A stretch of 64,000 bases of DNA from Neomicrococcus aestuarii (GTDB taxonomy: Bacteria > Actinomycetota > Actinomycetes > Actinomycetales > Micrococcaceae), in NCBI RefSeq assembly GCF_014201135.1, contig NZ_JACHDR010000001.1, forward strand, positions 992,001-1,056,000, in the 5' to 3' direction. The translations under genes and the position numbers were made by a program. The notes beneath the pieces are model-generated. The model was not told the origin of the DNA, ran no database searches, and worked only from the letters and a program-made list of their open reading frames with translations. Shown here piece by piece: positions 55,862 to 64,000 of the stretch (positions within the stretch are counted from its first letter, which is position 1; each line of letters starts with the position of its first letter).

Positions 55862-56035
55862 GAAAACTCCTGTGGGTGTTTTAGATAGTGGTCGAATTCA
55901 GCCTACAGGCGTTGAGGTCCGCACCACAGGTTCGGTGTCACAGCTTGACGTGGGTGCGAAACATTTTTGGCAGTACGACGGCGCAGCTCGCCTCCCGCTC
56001 TCTTCATTCCGTGGGCTCCTATTACAGTGGGAGAT

Positions 56036-56557
56036 ATGGCTCACATCATCACTATTGACGGAATCACCCCCACTGTTGCGGAGTCCGCCTTTATTGCTCC
56101 TACGGCAACGTTGTCCGGAGACGTGGAAATCGGCGAGAACTCCGGAGCTTTCTACGGAGTATCCGTGCGCGGCGACTCCGCCCCCATCCGCGTTGGCGCG
56201 GGCAGCAACCTTCAGGACAACGTTGTCCTTCACGCCGACACCGACTACCCCTGCACCGTTGGAGACAACGTCTCCGTAGGTCACGCCGCCGTGATCCACG
56301 GGTGCACCATCGAAGACAACTGCTTGGTAGGCATGAGCGCCACCGTCATGAACGGGGCTGTGGTGGGAACAGAGTCTCTCGTGGCCGCCGGCGCCCTGGT
56401 GCTTGAAGGCATGCGGATTCCTCCGCGTTCCCTCGTGGCCGGAGTTCCCGCCAAGGTGCGTCGCGAACTTTCCGACGAAGAGGTCGCCGGTCTCAAGCGC
56501 AACGCCGACGTCTACTTGCAGCTAATCGCCAAGCACCGGATCGCGAACGAAAGCTAG
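56036..56557 (+). CDS. Gamma-class carbonic anhydrase-like hexapeptide protein
   Basis: A 173-residue left-handed beta-helix protein. The hexapeptide repeats run through AFIAPTATLSGDVEIGENSG and following residues; the probable zinc histidines are in NVVLHADTDYPC, VGHAAVIHGC and the preceding turn. It resembles the YrdA/PaaY/CaiE group, of which some members are carbonic anhydrases or thioesterases and others are of unknown role. I chose ATG 56036; the frame to 55967 covers the promoter and motif region. Divergent from glyA. Confidence 0.9.
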   Translation: MAHIITIDGITPTVAESAFIAPTATLSGDVEIGENSGAFYGVSVRGDSAPIRVGAGSNLQDNVVLHADTDYPCTVGDNVSVGHAAVIHGCTIEDNCLVGMSATVMNGAVVGTESLVAAGALVLEGMRIPPRSLVAGVPAKVRRELSDEEVAGLKRNADVYLQLIAKHRIANES

Positions 56558-56615
56558 GTCGCCCGTCCCCCGCGTCACCCACAACCCACCGCACGTGGGG
56601 TACGGGACGTAAGCT

Positions 56616-56625
56616 GCGTCGTCGT
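56616..56625 (+). repeat. Dispersed motif GCGTCGTCGT, intergenic copy
   Basis: Between the carbonic anhydrase-like gene and the GCS2-type ligase gene (same strand), preceded by AAGCT and followed by CCTTT. Confidence 0.75.
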
Positions 56626-56684
56626 CCTTTCACGCGCGGCCCGCCTTCTACCGCAGAAGTGAGGTAGGGCACTACGCTCAAGTC

Positions 56685-58154
56685 ATGGGTGCAGAAGTTA
56701 ACGCCAAAAGTTTTAGCCGCGAGCAACGCACGCGCTACCGCGAACGGCTCATGGTGAATCTGGAAACGTTCGCGCGATACTTGGGCTCGGGCGAGTTCGA
56801 TCCCGTGCGACGCATTGGCCTGGAAATCGAACTCAACCTCGCCAACCCGGACTTCTCCCCCGCCCTGCGCAACACCGAAGTGCTCGAGGCCATTGCCGAT
56901 CCCGCGTTTCAGACCGAGATCGGCGCGTTCAACATCGAGTTCAACCACGACGCCGTGCAGATTCAAGGCCGCGGGCTGCTGGCGCTCGAGGAGTCGTTGC
57001 GGACCGAACTGGACCGTGCCGTGAGCCGGGCGCAAGACGTGGACGTCAACATCATGCTGGTAGGGATTCTGCCCACGCTCGATCAGGACTACGTGCATTC
57101 CAAGAACTGGATCAGCCCCGGCAAACGCTATGCAGCGCTGAATACCTCCGTGCTGCAAGCGCGCGGCGAAGATGTGCTGATCGATATTGTGGGGCAAGAA
57201 CGGCTCAGTTTCTACGCCGCGAACATCGCGCCCGAAGCCGCGTGCACCTCCGTGCAACTGCACTTGCAGGTCTCGCCCGAAGAGTTCGCCCCCGTGTGGA
57301 ATTCCGCGCAGGCGATTGCTGGCGCTCAAGTGGCGTTGGCCGCGAATTCGCCCCTGTTCATGGAGCGAGTGCTGTGGCACGAAAGTCGCATCGAAGTGTT
57401 CAAGCAATCCATTGACACGAGGCCTCCCGAAATGCGGAATCAGGGAGTACGGCCACGCGTGTGGTTCGGCGAACGATGGATCACCAGCATCCTGGACCTC
57501 TTCGAGGAAAACGTCCGCTACTTCCCCGCGTTGTTGCCGGAGCTATCACGGCGTCGGGCGGAAACCACCGCCTCCGGGGCGCCGACCCTGCACGAACTGC
57601 GCTTGCATAACGGAACGGTCTACCGGTGGAACCGGCCCATCTACGATCCGGGAGCTGATCTTCCGAACCTGCGTCTCGAGAACCGGCTGCTTCCGGCCGG
57701 GCCGACCGTGGTGGATACCGTGGCGAACGCCGCGTTCTTCTTCGGACTCATGCGCGCGCTTCGGACTTCGAGCCGGCCGGTGTGGTCCCGGATGTCCTTC
57801 CAGACCGCTACCGATAACTTTTTGGATTGTGCTCGCTACGGGCTGGAAGCCAACGTGTATTGGCCGGGGCTCGGAGAGATTCCGGTGACCGAACTGATCA
57901 TCCGACACTTGCTGCCGTTGGCTGCCGAGGGACTTTCGGATCTTGGAGTAGATCAGGCGGTGGCCGACCGGTACCTCGACATCCTCTACGCGCGGGCGTC
58001 CTCCGAGCAGACCGGCGCCGCTTGGCAGATCGCCACGTTGGAGCGTCTCGAGGCCGGAGGGCTGGACCGAAAAGCGGCGATCGCCGAGATGACCCGGCTC
58101 TATAACGAAAACATGCTGACGTCCCAGCCGGTCCACACCTGGAAGATCGGCTAA
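56685..58154 (+). CDS. Glutamate-cysteine ligase-family (GCS2) carboxylate-amine ligase
   Basis: A 489-residue enzyme of the glutamine-synthetase-like ATP-grasp-unrelated GCS2 fold. Core: RRIGLEIELNLANPDFSPAL, TEIGAFNIEFNHDAVQIQGR and LSFYAANIAPEAACTSVQLH, then RVWFGERWITSILDLFEENV and TLHELRLHNGTVYRWNRPIY. Metal ligands Glu in EIELN and EFNHD are plausible. Such proteins ligate glutamate to an amine, as in glutathione or ergothioneine pathways (EgtA), but no egt or msh gene neighbours it, so the product is open. The ATG has only a weak upstream ribosome site. Confidence 0.82.
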   Translation: MGAEVNAKSFSREQRTRYRERLMVNLETFARYLGSGEFDPVRRIGLEIELNLANPDFSPALRNTEVLEAIADPAFQTEIGAFNIEFNHDAVQIQGRGLLALEESLRTELDRAVSRAQDVDVNIMLVGILPTLDQDYVHSKNWISPGKRYAALNTSVLQARGEDVLIDIVGQERLSFYAANIAPEAACTSVQLHLQVSPEEFAPVWNSAQAIAGAQVALAANSPLFMERVLWHESRIEVFKQSIDTRPPEMRNQGVRPRVWFGERWITSILDLFEENVRYFPALLPELSRRRAETTASGAPTLHELRLHNGTVYRWNRPIYDPGADLPNLRLENRLLPAGPTVVDTVANAAFFFGLMRALRTSSRPVWSRMSFQTATDNFLDCARYGLEANVYWPGLGEIPVTELIIRHLLPLAAEGLSDLGVDQAVADRYLDILYARASSEQTGAAWQIATLERLEAGGLDRKAAIAEMTRLYNENMLTSQPVHTWKIG

Positions 58155-58181
58155 AACCGCGCCGAATGGGCTTGGACATGC

Positions 58182-58218
58182 AAGAGGCGCCCGCCTCTTA
58201 TCGGGACGAGCGCCTCTT
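58182..58218. terminator. Terminator between convergent GCS2-type and icd genes
   Basis: AAGAGGCGC pairs with GCGCCTCTT around CCGCCTCTTATCGGGACGA; suitable for both directions. Confidence 0.85.
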
Positions 58219-58254
58219 TGAACTTCTCCGAAGAGAACTAGTGCAGGTCGAGGA

Positions 58255-60477
58255 CTACTTACGCAGTGCGTCGATGGCAGCGTTCAGCGTTGCAGATGGG
58301 CGCATTGCTGCGGAGACCTTTGCAACGTCTGGACGGTAGTAGCCGCCCAGATCCACTGGCTGACCCTGAACTTCAAGGAGTTCCTTGTTGATCTGCTCTT
58401 CGTTGGCGGTCAGAGCCTCGGCCACTGGGCCGAAAGCTGCTGCGAGCTCAGCGTCGGCGGTCTGAGCTACCAATTCCTTGGCCCAGTACTGAGCAAGGTA
58501 GAAGTGGCTGCCGCGGTTGTCGATCTCGCCGACCTTACGGGAAGGCGACTTGTTCTCGAGCAAGAACGTTCCGGTTGCTGCGTCGAGTGCATCGGCAAGA
58601 ACCTGAGCGCGTGGGTTGTCAGAGGTGTTGGCCAAGTGCTCGAGGGAAGCAGCGAGAGCCATGAACTCTCCCAGGCTGTCCCAACGCAAGTGGTTTTCCT
58701 TGACGAGCTGCTGAACGTGCTTTGGAGCAGATCCGCCGGCGCCGGTCTCGAACAGTCCGCCACCGTTGAGCAATGGAACGATCGACAGCATCTTGGCGGA
58801 GGTGCCAAGTTCAAGGATCGGGAAGAGGTCCGTGAGGTAGTCACGAAGCACGTTACCGGTCACCGAGATGGTGTCTTCACCCTTGCGGATGCGGTCGATC
58901 GTGTACTGGGTGGCTTCCACTGGGGACATGATCTCGATGGTCAAGCCCTCGGTGTCATGCTCCTTGAGGTACTCGTTCACCTTGCCGATGAGCTGAGCAT
59001 CGTGTGCGCGGCTCTTGTCCAACCAGAACACAGCTGGGGTCTGGGAAGCGCGAGCGCGGGTTACGGCAAGCTTTACCCAGTCGCGAACAGCGATGTCCTT
59101 GGTCTGGCATGCGCGCCAGATGTCCCCGGCGAAGACCTGGTGCTCAAGAAGAACTGCACCGGAGCCGTCAACGATCTGCACGTGGCCGCCGTCTTCGATC
59201 TCGAAGGTCTTGTTGTGGGATCCGTATTCTTCGGCTGCCTGCGCCATGAGGCCAACGTTAGGAACGGTGCCCATGGTCACGGGATCGAACGCACCGTTGA
59301 CACGGCAATCGTCGATAACAACTTGGTAGATGCCTGCGTAGGAGGAATCTGGAAGCACGGCAAGCGTGTCATCCTCTTCGCCCTTCGGGCCCCACATGTG
59401 TCCACCCTGGCGGATCATTGCTGGCATGGAAGCGTCAACAATCACGTCAGAAGGAACGTGGAGGTTGGTGATGCCCTTGTCAGAGTCCACCATGGCAAGA
59501 CGTGGACCTTCTTCGAGGCCCTTCTTGATGAGCGCTTCAACGCCTTCGCGAACATCCTCAGGAAGTTCGTCGAGGCCACCGAGGATCGAAGCCAAACCGT
59601 TGTTAGCGGAGAGGCCGGCAGCCTCAAGCTGTGGGCCGTAGGTCTCGAACAGCTCGGAGAAGTAGGCCTTCACCACGTGACCGAAGATGATCGGGTCAGA
59701 AACCTTCATCATGGTGGCCTTGAGGTGGGTGGAGAACAGTACGTTCTCTTCCTTGGCGCGCTTGACCTGAGCGGCCAAGAATTCGTCCAGTTCGGCAACG
59801 TGCAGAACGGTACCGTCAACCACTTCACCGGCGATGACCTTGAGGTCATTCTTGAGAACCTTGACGGATCCGTCCGGGCGTACCTGGCGAATGGTCAACG
59901 TGTCATCAGCTGTGATGGTCACGGACTTCTCGTTAGAACGGAAGTCATCCGAAGCCATGGTTGCAACGTTGGTCTTGGACTCGGAGGTCCAAGCAGCCAT
60001 GGAGTGTGGGTTCTTGCGCGCGTAGTTCTTGACGGACAGCGGCGCACGGCGGTCGGAGTTGCCTTCGCGCAGGACCGGGTTCACAGCGGAGCCCTTGATC
60101 TTGTCGTAGCGAGCGCGGACTTCTGCGTCCTCGTCGCCAGCAGGCTCATCCGGGTAATCCGGCACATCGAAGCCCTGAGCCTGAAGCTCGGCAATAACAG
60201 CCTTGAGCTGCGGGATGGAAGCGGAGATGTTTGGAAGCTTGATGATGTTCGCTTCAGGGGTCTTCGCCAACTCACCCAATTCGGACAAAGCGTCCGGAGC
60301 CTGCTGCTCTGGCTTGAGGTAGTCACCGAAGGCGGCGATGATGCGGCCGGACAGCGAGATGTCGCGGGTTTCAACTTCCACACCAGCGGTGGAGGCAAAC
60401 GCTTCAACCATCGGCAAGAAAGAGTACGTTGCCAGCATCGGCGCTTCGTCAGTGTGGGTGTAGATAATTTTCGCCAT
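58255..60477 (-). CDS. icd: NADP-dependent isocitrate dehydrogenase, monomeric type
   Basis: A 740-residue TCA enzyme making 2-oxoglutarate and NADPH. The size and stretches such as [40 protein letters not shown] and [20 protein letters not shown] are diagnostic of the monomeric class found in actinobacteria and some proteobacteria. The [13 protein letters not shown] region closes the active site. The ATG follows GGGAGG. Located 123 nt from purH with a small hairpin between (about 60543-60571). Confidence 0.97.
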   Translation of the reverse strand: MAKIIYTHTDEAPMLATYSFLPMVEAFASTAGVEVETRDISLSGRIIAAFGDYLKPEQQAPDALSELGELAKTPEANIIKLPNISASIPQLKAVIAELQAQGFDVPDYPDEPAGDEDAEVRARYDKIKGSAVNPVLREGNSDRRAPLSVKNYARKNPHSMAAWTSESKTNVATMASDDFRSNEKSVTITADDTLTIRQVRPDGSVKVLKNDLKVIAGEVVDGTVLHVAELDEFLAAQVKRAKEENVLFSTHLKATMMKVSDPIIFGHVVKAYFSELFETYGPQLEAAGLSANNGLASILGGLDELPEDVREGVEALIKKGLEEGPRLAMVDSDKGITNLHVPSDVIVDASMPAMIRQGGHMWGPKGEEDDTLAVLPDSSYAGIYQVVIDDCRVNGAFDPVTMGTVPNVGLMAQAAEEYGSHNKTFEIEDGGHVQIVDGSGAVLLEHQVFAGDIWRACQTKDIAVRDWVKLAVTRARASQTPAVFWLDKSRAHDAQLIGKVNEYLKEHDTEGLTIEIMSPVEATQYTIDRIRKGEDTISVTGNVLRDYLTDLFPILELGTSAKMLSIVPLLNGGGLFETGAGGSAPKHVQQLVKENHLRWDSLGEFMALAASLEHLANTSDNPRAQVLADALDAATGTFLLENKSPSRKVGEIDNRGSHFYLAQYWAKELVAQTADAELAAAFGPVAEALTANEEQINKELLEVQGQPVDLGGYYRPDVAKVSAAMRPSATLNAAIDALRK

Positions 60478-60600
60478 GTGTTGGCGCCTCCCTGATGGAC
60501 AGTATGTCCTTGATGGACATGTGTTCGGACAGTGGTAGATCCAAGCGGGGCAAGTCTATCGAGTTACCCCGCCGGGATCAGAATTCGTCGAAAAGCGGAT

Positions 60601-62229
60601 TTAGTGGAAGAAGTGACGCGTACCGGTGAAGTACATGGTGATGCCGGCAGCTTGAGCTGCGGCGACCACTTCTTCATCACGCACGGAACCGCCGGGCTGA
60701 ACTACTGCTTTCACGCCGGCATCGATAAGAATCTGCAGTCCGTCAGCGAACGGGAAGAACGCGTCAGAGGCGGCCACGGCTCCGCGAGCGCGCTCAGCAC
60801 CCTCGCCACCCAATGTGTTGGCACGCTCCACGGCAAGCTTGCAAGAATCCAAGCGGTTGACCTGACCCATGCCCACGCCCACGGCTGCTCCACCGGAGGC
60901 CAAGAGGATGGCGTTGGACTTGGCAGCACGCACTGCGCGCCACGCGAATTCCAGATCTCGCAACGTTGTTTCGTCAGCGGCTTCACCAGCGGCCAACGTC
61001 CACCCAGCGGAGGTGTCCCCCGGTGCGTCGACGGCGTCGGACACCTGCAGCAACATGCCGCCGGATACCTGACGGTATTCCACGGAATCGCGCTGGAAGT
61101 CAGCCGGAAGCACCAAGAGTCGGATGTTCTTCTTCGCGGACAGGATCTCTACAGCTTCAGGCTCAAAGCCGGGAGCCACGAGAACCTCGGTGAAGATGTC
61201 CTTGACGTTGGCAGCCATGGCGGCGGTGACCACGCGGTTGGCGGCAATCACGCCACCGAACGCGGACACTGGATCCGTGCCGTGCGCCTTGAGGTGAGCG
61301 TCAGCAATCGGGTCCGCGGCAGAGGCGGAGCCAAGCGCCACGCCGCAAGGGTTGGCGTGCTTGATGACGGCCACGGCTGGCTCGGAGAAATCGTAGGCTG
61401 CGCGAACGGCGGCGTCAGCGTCAACGTAGTTGTTGTAGCTCATGGCCTTGCCGTGCAGCTGCTCGGCCTGGGCGATGCCTGGCGTCGCGCCGGTCTCCAC
61501 GTACAAGGCAGCGGACTGGTGCGGGTTCTCGCCGTAACGAAGAACTTCGGAGCGCTCCAAAGAAAGCCCCGCGAACGGAGGGAAGGCTGGGACGGGAGCT
61601 GCGTCGTCGTCCGCTACGGAATCGCCAAACTGAGCCGCGGTCCACTTCGCAACCGCCGTGTCATACGCTGCGGTGTGTGCGAAAGCGAGGCTCGCGAGAC
61701 GACGGCGCGTGACCAAATCAAAGCCGCCAGCCTTTGCCGCGGACACCACGTCGCCGTACGAGGCAGGGTCCACCACGATCGCGACGGAGGGGTGGTTCTT
61801 CGCGGCGGCGCGCACCATGGACGGGCCTCCGATGTCGATCTGCTCCACCACGGCGTCCTGATCCGCGCCGGACTTCACAGTCTCAACGAACGGGTACAGG
61901 TTCACAATGACGAGGTCGAAAGGCTCAATCTCCATGTCAGCGAGCTGCTGCACGTGATCTTCGCGGCGGCGGTCCGCCAAAATTCCGGCGTGCACGCGAG
62001 GGTGCAACGTTTTGACGCGGCCGTCGAGACACTCTTGGAATCCGGTGATGTCAGCGACTTCGGTGACGGGAACGCCGGCGCTAGCGATGCGCTGCGCGGT
62101 GGAGCCGGTGGAAACAATGCTCACCCCAGCCTCATGCAGTCCGACAGCTAACTCCTCGAGGCCGGTCTTGTCATATACAGAAATAAGGGCTCGGCGGATG
62201 GGTACGCGGTCAAGAACTGCTGAGGACAC
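60601..62229 (-). CDS. purH: Bifunctional AICAR transformylase/IMP cyclohydrolase
   Basis: Catalyses the last two steps of IMP synthesis, using formyl-THF. The N-terminal cyclohydrolase domain starts [20 protein letters not shown] with [16 protein letters not shown]; the C-terminal transformylase has [20 protein letters not shown] and ends [13 protein letters not shown] chose GTG 62229 with AAGGAG at 5 nt over the GTG at 62244. Between the domains lies an insert, [20 protein letters not shown], whose ADDDA is encoded by the dispersed motif (61601-61610); it replaces a loop that is variable in the family. Confidence 0.96.
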   Translation of the reverse strand: MSSAVLDRVPIRRALISVYDKTGLEELAVGLHEAGVSIVSTGSTAQRIASAGVPVTEVADITGFQECLDGRVKTLHPRVHAGILADRRREDHVQQLADMEIEPFDLVIVNLYPFVETVKSGADQDAVVEQIDIGGPSMVRAAAKNHPSVAIVVDPASYGDVVSAAKAGGFDLVTRRRLASLAFAHTAAYDTAVAKWTAAQFGDSVADDDAAPVPAFPPFAGLSLERSEVLRYGENPHQSAALYVETGATPGIAQAEQLHGKAMSYNNYVDADAAVRAAYDFSEPAVAVIKHANPCGVALGSASAADPIADAHLKAHGTDPVSAFGGVIAANRVVTAAMAANVKDIFTEVLVAPGFEPEAVEILSAKKNIRLLVLPADFQRDSVEYRQVSGGMLLQVSDAVDAPGDTSAGWTLAAGEAADETTLRDLEFAWRAVRAAKSNAILLASGGAAVGVGMGQVNRLDSCKLAVERANTLGGEGAERARGAVAASDAFFPFADGLQILIDAGVKAVVQPGGSVRDEEVVAAAQAAGITMYFTGTRHFFH

Positions 62230-62339
62230 AAATGCTCCTTGCACAAAGCGGGTATTTGCTCTAGCTTATCGCTTCCACGCTCAGTTCTTATGGTCGCGGG
62301 CGCGCAGTTACGTTCCGCTGTTCCCACAGATTCGGGAGA

Positions 62340-62945
62340 TTACGACGACGCTGGCTCGCGTTCCGCTGTCACAAGGTCCGGGAAGTGCTGCTCGAGTTGT
62401 TCGGGAGTGAGGCAGCGTTTGAGGAGGGTTTCGGCGTGGTCGTCATCGGCGACGAAGCCAATGAGGGCTTGGTTCTTGCCGACGGCCAGTTCCGCGGTCA
62501 CGTCTTGGATGACGCGCACCATGAGGGCGTAGTAGGTGCGGATGGTCTCGCTCCATCCATCCTTGGCAATCATCTCGCTCAGGCCGCGCTGCCAAATGCT
62601 GGCGGCTTCTTCGCCGGCTAGCTCCATGGCGCACCAGTGCCAGCCGCTGCAGTCCCACCGCTCTGAGTAGTACCCGGAGATCTCTTCAAGCTCCGTATCC
62701 AGATCCTCGATGCGTGGATCTTCCAGTGCTGACAGTGCCCCGGCCTCCCGGTGATCCCGGGCGTAGGCCTCTTCTGAGTTCATGGCGAGCACGGGCATTT
62801 CGATAGTCTCCGCGGGCTCTGTGGGCACCCCGTGGAGGGCAATCGCGTAGAACGTGTGCTCCGGGTGATCCTCAATGACCTCCCGTGCGTGCCTGATGAC
62901 TGAAGCCCGCATGGCGTTTTCGAGAGCGTTCCAATCTAGTCCCAT
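62340..62945 (-). CDS. DUF4303-like cytoplasmic protein
   Basis: A 201-residue soluble protein. HTFYAIALHGVPTEPAETIE and the Trp-rich YYSERWDCSGWHWCAMELAG are like DUF4303 proteins, which occur in immunity/polymorphic-toxin contexts and also alone. No toxin gene is adjacent. It ends REPASS with the stop encoded in a copy of the dispersed motif (62342-62351). Function unknown. Confidence 0.65.
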   Translation of the reverse strand: MGLDWNALENAMRASVIRHAREVIEDHPEHTFYAIALHGVPTEPAETIEMPVLAMNSEEAYARDHREAGALSALEDPRIEDLDTELEEISGYYSERWDCSGWHWCAMELAGEEAASIWQRGLSEMIAKDGWSETIRTYYALMVRVIQDVTAELAVGKNQALIGFVADDDHAETLLKRCLTPEQLEQHFPDLVTAEREPASS

Positions 62946-63024
62946 AGCGAAACACTACTCCGCCGTGGTGTTCTCGACTAGGGATTGATTTTCCCTGTAA
63001 ATGGAGGGCTCTTTAAACGCCAAA

Positions 63025-63071
63025 TGCGGCGCTTCCCGGATTCGAAATATCGAAAGAGGGGGAACGCCGCA
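63025..63071 (-). terminator. Terminator of the Nramp-type gene
   Basis: TGCGGCG plus TTCCC pairs with GGGAA plus CGCCGCA around a 30-nt region with TTCGAAATATCGAA, itself a small palindrome. Confidence 0.75.
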
Positions 63072-63095
63072 CTCGGGTGGTCGGGCGCTAAGAAG

Positions 63096-64000
63096 TTACT
63101 TCAGCGCCGACATGATGGAGTTGATGAGCTGGTACACGCCCAAGGAGATGAACAGCAAGGCCGTGATGACCAACGCGAGGTTGGTGTACCACTTGTTGCG
63201 CCACTCGTCCGGGATTCCGTACTTCTTGACGTTCAAGAGCGGGAGGAGCGTGATGGCGAGGAACGGCATGAACAGCGCGCCGAGCACGCCGTAGGCCAGC
63301 ACCAAGCCAATGGGCTGATCCAGCATCAGAAGCAGCATCGGTGGGAACGTCAGCCACAGAATGTAGAAGCGGAAGTACTTGCCGTGGGCGCGGGAGTCCG
63401 GGTGATCGGATCCCTTGCCGCGGAAGTTGCCCCAGAAGTCGGCGAACATGAGCGAAACACCGTTCCACACGCCAATGACGGAGGAGAATGCTGCGCCGAA
63501 GAAGCCTACGAGGAAGGCCTTACCAATGACCACGCCATAACGCTCTTCAAGCACGCGGTTCAGATCCAACAGGCCCTTGTCGCCAGCGGAGATCGTGACA
63601 CCGGCGACGGAGACTACCTCGGCGCCCACAATAAGCATGCTGAGCACAAAGATGCCGGTCATGACGTACGCCATGGTGTTGTCGATACGCATCACGCGCA
63701 TGAAGCGAGGGGTAGCCCAACCCTTTTCACGCAACCAGTAGCCGTAGGCCGCAAGGGTGATGGTGCCGCCAACGCCGCCTGCGAGCGCAAGCGTGTACAA
63801 GATTCCATCTTCTGGCAAGCGAGGGATGAGGCCGGCCAGCATGTCAGGGATGTTTGGTACGGCGATGACCGCGAGGCCAACGATGGTAATGAACATCAAG
63901 AGCACCAGTACTGCGGTGATCTTTTCAAAGACGGCGTAGCGGTTGAACCACACCAAGACGAATCCGGCGAGGCCGGTGGCAATTGCGAACACCCAGAGCG
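63096..64000 (-). CDS. Nramp-family divalent metal transporter, 5' end missing
   Basis: About 301 codons of the C-terminal part; the start lies beyond the right edge. Membrane helices include ITAVLVLLMFITIVGLAVIA and VMTGIFVLSMLIVGAEVVSV. The segment GFFGAAFSSVIGVWNGVSLM with FADFWGNFRGKG resembles Nramp/MntH relatives of the divergent Nramp-related group. The metal-binding N-terminal DPGN motif is not in the window, so substrate (Mn, Mg or other) cannot be judged. It has its own terminator. Confidence 0.75.
   Translation of the reverse strand, partial: LWVFAIATGLAGFVLVWFNRYAVFEKITAVLVLLMFITIVGLAVIAVPNIPDMLAGLIPRLPEDGILYTLALAGGVGGTITLAAYGYWLREKGWATPRFMRVMRIDNTMAYVMTGIFVLSMLIVGAEVVSVAGVTISAGDKGLLDLNRVLEERYGVVIGKAFLVGFFGAAFSSVIGVWNGVSLMFADFWGNFRGKGSDHPDSRAHGKYFRFYILWLTFPPMLLLMLDQPIGLVLAYGVLGALFMPFLAITLLPLLNVKKYGIPDEWRNKWYTNLALVITALLFISLGVYQLINSIMSALK

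Noticed and set aside
55862-56035. Glycine or THF riboswitch upstream of glyA
   Set aside because: No conserved core or terminator-like switch was recognised in the leader.
58504-60495. A 663-codon plus-strand open frame opposite icd
   Set aside because: High-GC antisense shadow of icd; no family resemblance and no ribosome site. The same applies to long frames opposite ndh (9754-11040) and purH (60532-62151).

Overview
The window looks like a chromosomal segment of a high-GC actinobacterium, most likely of the Micrococcaceae (Arthrobacter/Rothia-like). This rests on actinobacterial gene sets and orders: eno-ftsB-DUF501-ppx, the BMP lipoprotein/nucleoside ABC transporter operon with cdd and deoA, sdhCDAB, a monomeric NADP isocitrate dehydrogenase, and a Fur-type regulator coupled to katA. 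Genes are densely packed on both strands, with many 4-nt ATGA/GTGA overlaps. No phage, insertion sequence, rRNA or CRISPR array was seen.

Layout. 1-4.2 kb: the end of an MDR-type oxidoreductase gene (cut by the left edge) and a complete quaternary-amine/osmoprotectant ABC importer. 4.5-9.4 kb: a DHA2 efflux pump, a zinc alcohol dehydrogenase, and an aldo/keto reductase divergent from an MmyB-type XRE regulator. 9.5-17.4 kb: a tRNA with a UAA anticodon, type II NADH dehydrogenase, a membrane-anchored subtilase, ppx, DUF501, ftsB, eno and mazG, all on the minus strand. 17.5-26.8 kb: nucleoside uptake and salvage (BMP lipoprotein, ATPase, two permeases, cytidine deaminase, thymidine phosphorylase, a DedA protein, adenosine deaminase). 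27.0-29.4 kb: an M20 amidohydrolase and mannose-1-phosphate guanylyltransferase. 29.7-33.2 kb: sdhCDAB.

33.5-41.7 kb is the most interesting block. Two almost identical SAM-I (S-box) riboswitches precede (i) a DszC/SfnB-like flavin monooxygenase of acyl-CoA dehydrogenase fold and (ii) a five-gene, translationally coupled operon: a ribose-type (CUT2) lipoprotein, ATPase and two permeases, ending in a DszA/NtaA-like FMN monooxygenase. Both units end in nearly identical terminators. I infer a SAM-repressed sulfur-scavenging system that imports an organosulfur compound through a sugar-type ABC transporter and desulfurises it oxidatively. It sits between sdhB and trpS like an inserted block and is rich in TTA leucine codons.

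41.8-64 kb: trpS, xthA, transporters (MFS and an ABC-2 exporter), furA-katA, an acidic membrane-anchored protein with an internal duplication, glyA-folD, a gamma-carbonic-anhydrase-like protein, a GCS2-type ligase, icd, purH, a DUF4303-like protein and an Nramp-type metal transporter cut by the right edge.

Two repeat families run through the window. One is a 10-mer, GCGTCGTCGT, found at least 17 times in both orientations, always in intergenic DNA or in protein segments that should tolerate insertions. The other is a 30-32 bp unit (GTTGTAGTGAAATGGCCTCA followed by CAT) that forms short tandem arrays at three intergenic sites.
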